Shown here one piece after another: positions 59,629 through 60,710 of a stretch of 60,710 bases of DNA. Source of the DNA: Bdellovibrionia bacterium. GTDB taxonomy: Bacteria > Bdellovibrionota > Bdellovibrionia > Bdellovibrionales > JAUICD01. The first letter of the stretch is position 1. Every line of letters begins with the position of its first letter. The notes beneath the pieces are model-generated. The model saw nothing but the letters and a program-made list of their open reading frames with translations. It made no database searches and was not told the origin of the DNA. A program made the translations under genes and the position numbers. Location: the NCBI GenBank assembly GCA_030427965.1, contig JAUICD010000016.1, forward strand, positions 1 to 60,710. The letters run 5' to 3'.

Positions 59629-60710
59629 TTAATTTTCCAAATCAGAGGATTGTTTTAACCAGTGTTCGATTTCTTCTTTGTTGGTATTGTATGCTTTTTT
59701 CCAAGAAAACCCGAGGCGCCTCAATGCTTGATCCTTATTGTCTCCAAAATAGGGATAGGCCATCCCTCTTGCTATAAGTTCGTTTCCAAGATTTACATTA
59801 TTTACAAGAACAGTGAAAACCATACGACCTCCATAGGCATCCTTTTGTTGATCAACAAGCTCAATGCTGGGACGACCAAACTGCCCTTTTCCTAAGAGGG
59901 TGTGTTCTACAAAGTTTTTAGCTGCAATTGCGATTTTCTTTTCATATCTACTGTTTGATGAGATTTCGGCAGCATCAATTCCAAAAACACGCACAATTTG
60001 TTCTGTTTGATTGGGTGCGGTTGAGGAATCCAATAGTGCTAATGTAAAAGTATCACCATCCATGACGGCATTGATTTCAGGAAAAAACTGAACTGTACGA
60101 TATGAGGTGGAAAGAGAAATTGCTATATTACGTTCTGCAGCTCTTCCTCTAAAGCGACGATATCTATTGGTCGCATCTCTATCTGTCCAACCATGAACGG
60201 GTGGGATTGTCATTTGATCAACAGATGGAGGGAGATTTCTAAGAATACGATTGAGATTCCATGACGAAATATGAGCGTCATTGAGTTTTAAAATTTTAAG
60301 CGATTCATGTTTTCTAAGTGCTCTAAGTCCGGATTTTGTAAAGCTTAAATTTGTTCTAAGTCTTCGTAATTTTTGATTTGTTCTAAGTAGATATCCCAAA
60401 ACGTATTTTTGTTCAACTGTGTGATCCATTCGTAATTCCCACAGTGTGTCTTTTGTGGAATCAATCATAGGTAAGAGACTCATTGCGGTGAGTTTTGGGT
60501 TTTTTGATATATCAAGACGTTTTACACCTTTAAGTAATGGAAGCAGTGAAATAAGCTCTTCATCAGTTAAATCTGTATTTTGTAGTACAACCCACCCTTT
60601 GTTGGCTTCTATGCTTTCACGTAGTTTCTTTTCGTAATCATTTCCAAATTTATTTTTTAATGAAGCTCTCGCGCGACTTTCTGTGCCTCTAAAAAAATTT
60701 CGTATATTTT
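59629..60710 (-). CDS. Leucine-rich repeat / thermonuclease fusion, 5' end outside the window
   Basis: The frame is open from 59629 to the right edge (360 codons). The N-terminal visible part is leucine-rich repeat-like: LLPLLKGVKRLDISKNPKL, LWELRMDH, LRRLRTNLSFTKSGLRAL, ESLKILKLNDAHIS. From ~residue 215 it becomes a staphylococcal-nuclease (SNase) domain: INAVMDGDTFTLAL, IVRVFGIDAAEISS, a KDAYGGRMVF match to the DRYGR site, and NELIARGMAYPYFGD. The DAPE of the family reads DAAE here. An ATG at 60483 would start within the repeats, so the true start lies beyond the window. Confidence 0.75.
   Translation of the reverse strand, partial: NIRNFFRGTESRARASLKNKFGNDYEKKLRESIEANKGWVVLQNTDLTDEELISLLPLLKGVKRLDISKNPKLTAMSLLPMIDSTKDTLWELRMDHTVEQKYVLGYLLRTNQKLRRLRTNLSFTKSGLRALRKHESLKILKLNDAHISSWNLNRILRNLPPSVDQMTIPPVHGWTDRDATNRYRRFRGRAAERNIAISLSTSYRTVQFFPEINAVMDGDTFTLALLDSSTAPNQTEQIVRVFGIDAAEISSNSRYEKKIAIAAKNFVEHTLLGKGQFGRPSIELVDQQKDAYGGRMVFTVLVNNVNLGNELIARGMAYPYFGDNKDQALRRLGFSWKKAYNTNKEEIEHWLKQSSDLEN

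Noticed and set aside
1..60710. CRISPR arrays, rRNA genes, complete insertion sequences, integrase or prophage structural genes
   Set aside because: I looked for regularly spaced repeats, conserved rRNA stretches and transposase or integrase motifs and found none that I can support.

Overview
The window reads as a chromosomal piece of an AT-rich, flagellated Gram-negative bacterium, most likely a member of the Bdellovibrionota or a related 'deltaproteobacterial' line. The grounds are a tandem pair of DUF507 genes, a long fliL-to-fliA flagellar operon ending in flhF-flhG-fliA with a sigma-54 promoter in front, an rpoH-type sigma factor, an incomplete Flp/Tad pilus locus scattered around a glycine-rich secreted protein, many exported proteins without a recognisable family, and frequent GTG/TTG starts. 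The taxonomic call rests on gene content and memory, not on a search.

Layout. 1-9000: a left-truncated secreted protein, a 42-bp perfect inverted repeat, an MvdD-like ATP-grasp enzyme, a class A penicillin-binding protein (mrcB), two DUF507 genes, an outer-membrane protein and two exported hypotheticals. 9000-19400: a coiled-coil exported protein, lysine 2,3-aminomutase tail to tail with a UvrD/PcrA helicase, a gluzincin-like lipoprotein overlapping an outer-membrane protein gene, small exported proteins, a SPOR protein and an inositol monophosphatase. 19450-30830: a sigma-54 promoter followed by twelve flagellar genes in one direction (fliL M N O P Q R, flhB, flhA, flhF, flhG, fliA). 30826-37431: an rpoH-like sigma factor with a lysine-rich tail, a PHA-granule-type protein, hisS, aspS, a diacylglycerol-kinase-like protein, then a sigma-28-like promoter ahead of an unknown protein and a stand-alone FliG C-terminal-like protein. 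37452-46406: a split Tad/Flp locus (CpaF ATPase, CpaC secretin, hybrid response regulator-kinase, glycine-rich repeat protein, PEGA-like protein, CpaB-like protein, three TadE/G-like proteins, Flp pilin). 46602-50014: one-carbon genes folD-metF-gcvT-gcvH and a tRNA-Leu. 50009-55059: an accessory region that starts exactly at the tRNA 3' end. 55086-60710: a possible sugar methyltransferase, exported proteins, a HEYAH metalloprotease, decayed fragments and a right-truncated leucine-rich-repeat/thermonuclease fusion.

The most unusual part is 50009-54016. The sequence just after the tRNA-Leu CCA end recurs at 53519 and, more diverged, at 51248, and the latter two copies are each preceded by a ~274-bp repeat that carries a frameshifted helix-turn-helix gene. 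These junctions mark off units, each carrying a toxin-type gene: a ParE/Phd pair; a second ParE/Phd-like pair plus a peptidoglycan lytic enzyme without a signal peptide overlapping a gene for an exported protein (effector-immunity-like); and a remnant of a Fic gene fused to a glycosidase-like gene. No integrase is visible. This looks like a tandem array of toxin-bearing cassettes at a tRNA site.

Genes that work together: the flagellar export apparatus and switch (fliM, fliN, fliO-R, flhA, flhB) are co-transcribed with the placement proteins (flhF, flhG) and with fliA, whose product would in turn read the sigma-28-like promoter ahead of the FliG-like gene. The pilus genes are regulated and arranged separately, and lack tadB, tadC and cpaE in this window. 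folD, metF, gcvT and gcvH share the tetrahydrofolate pool.
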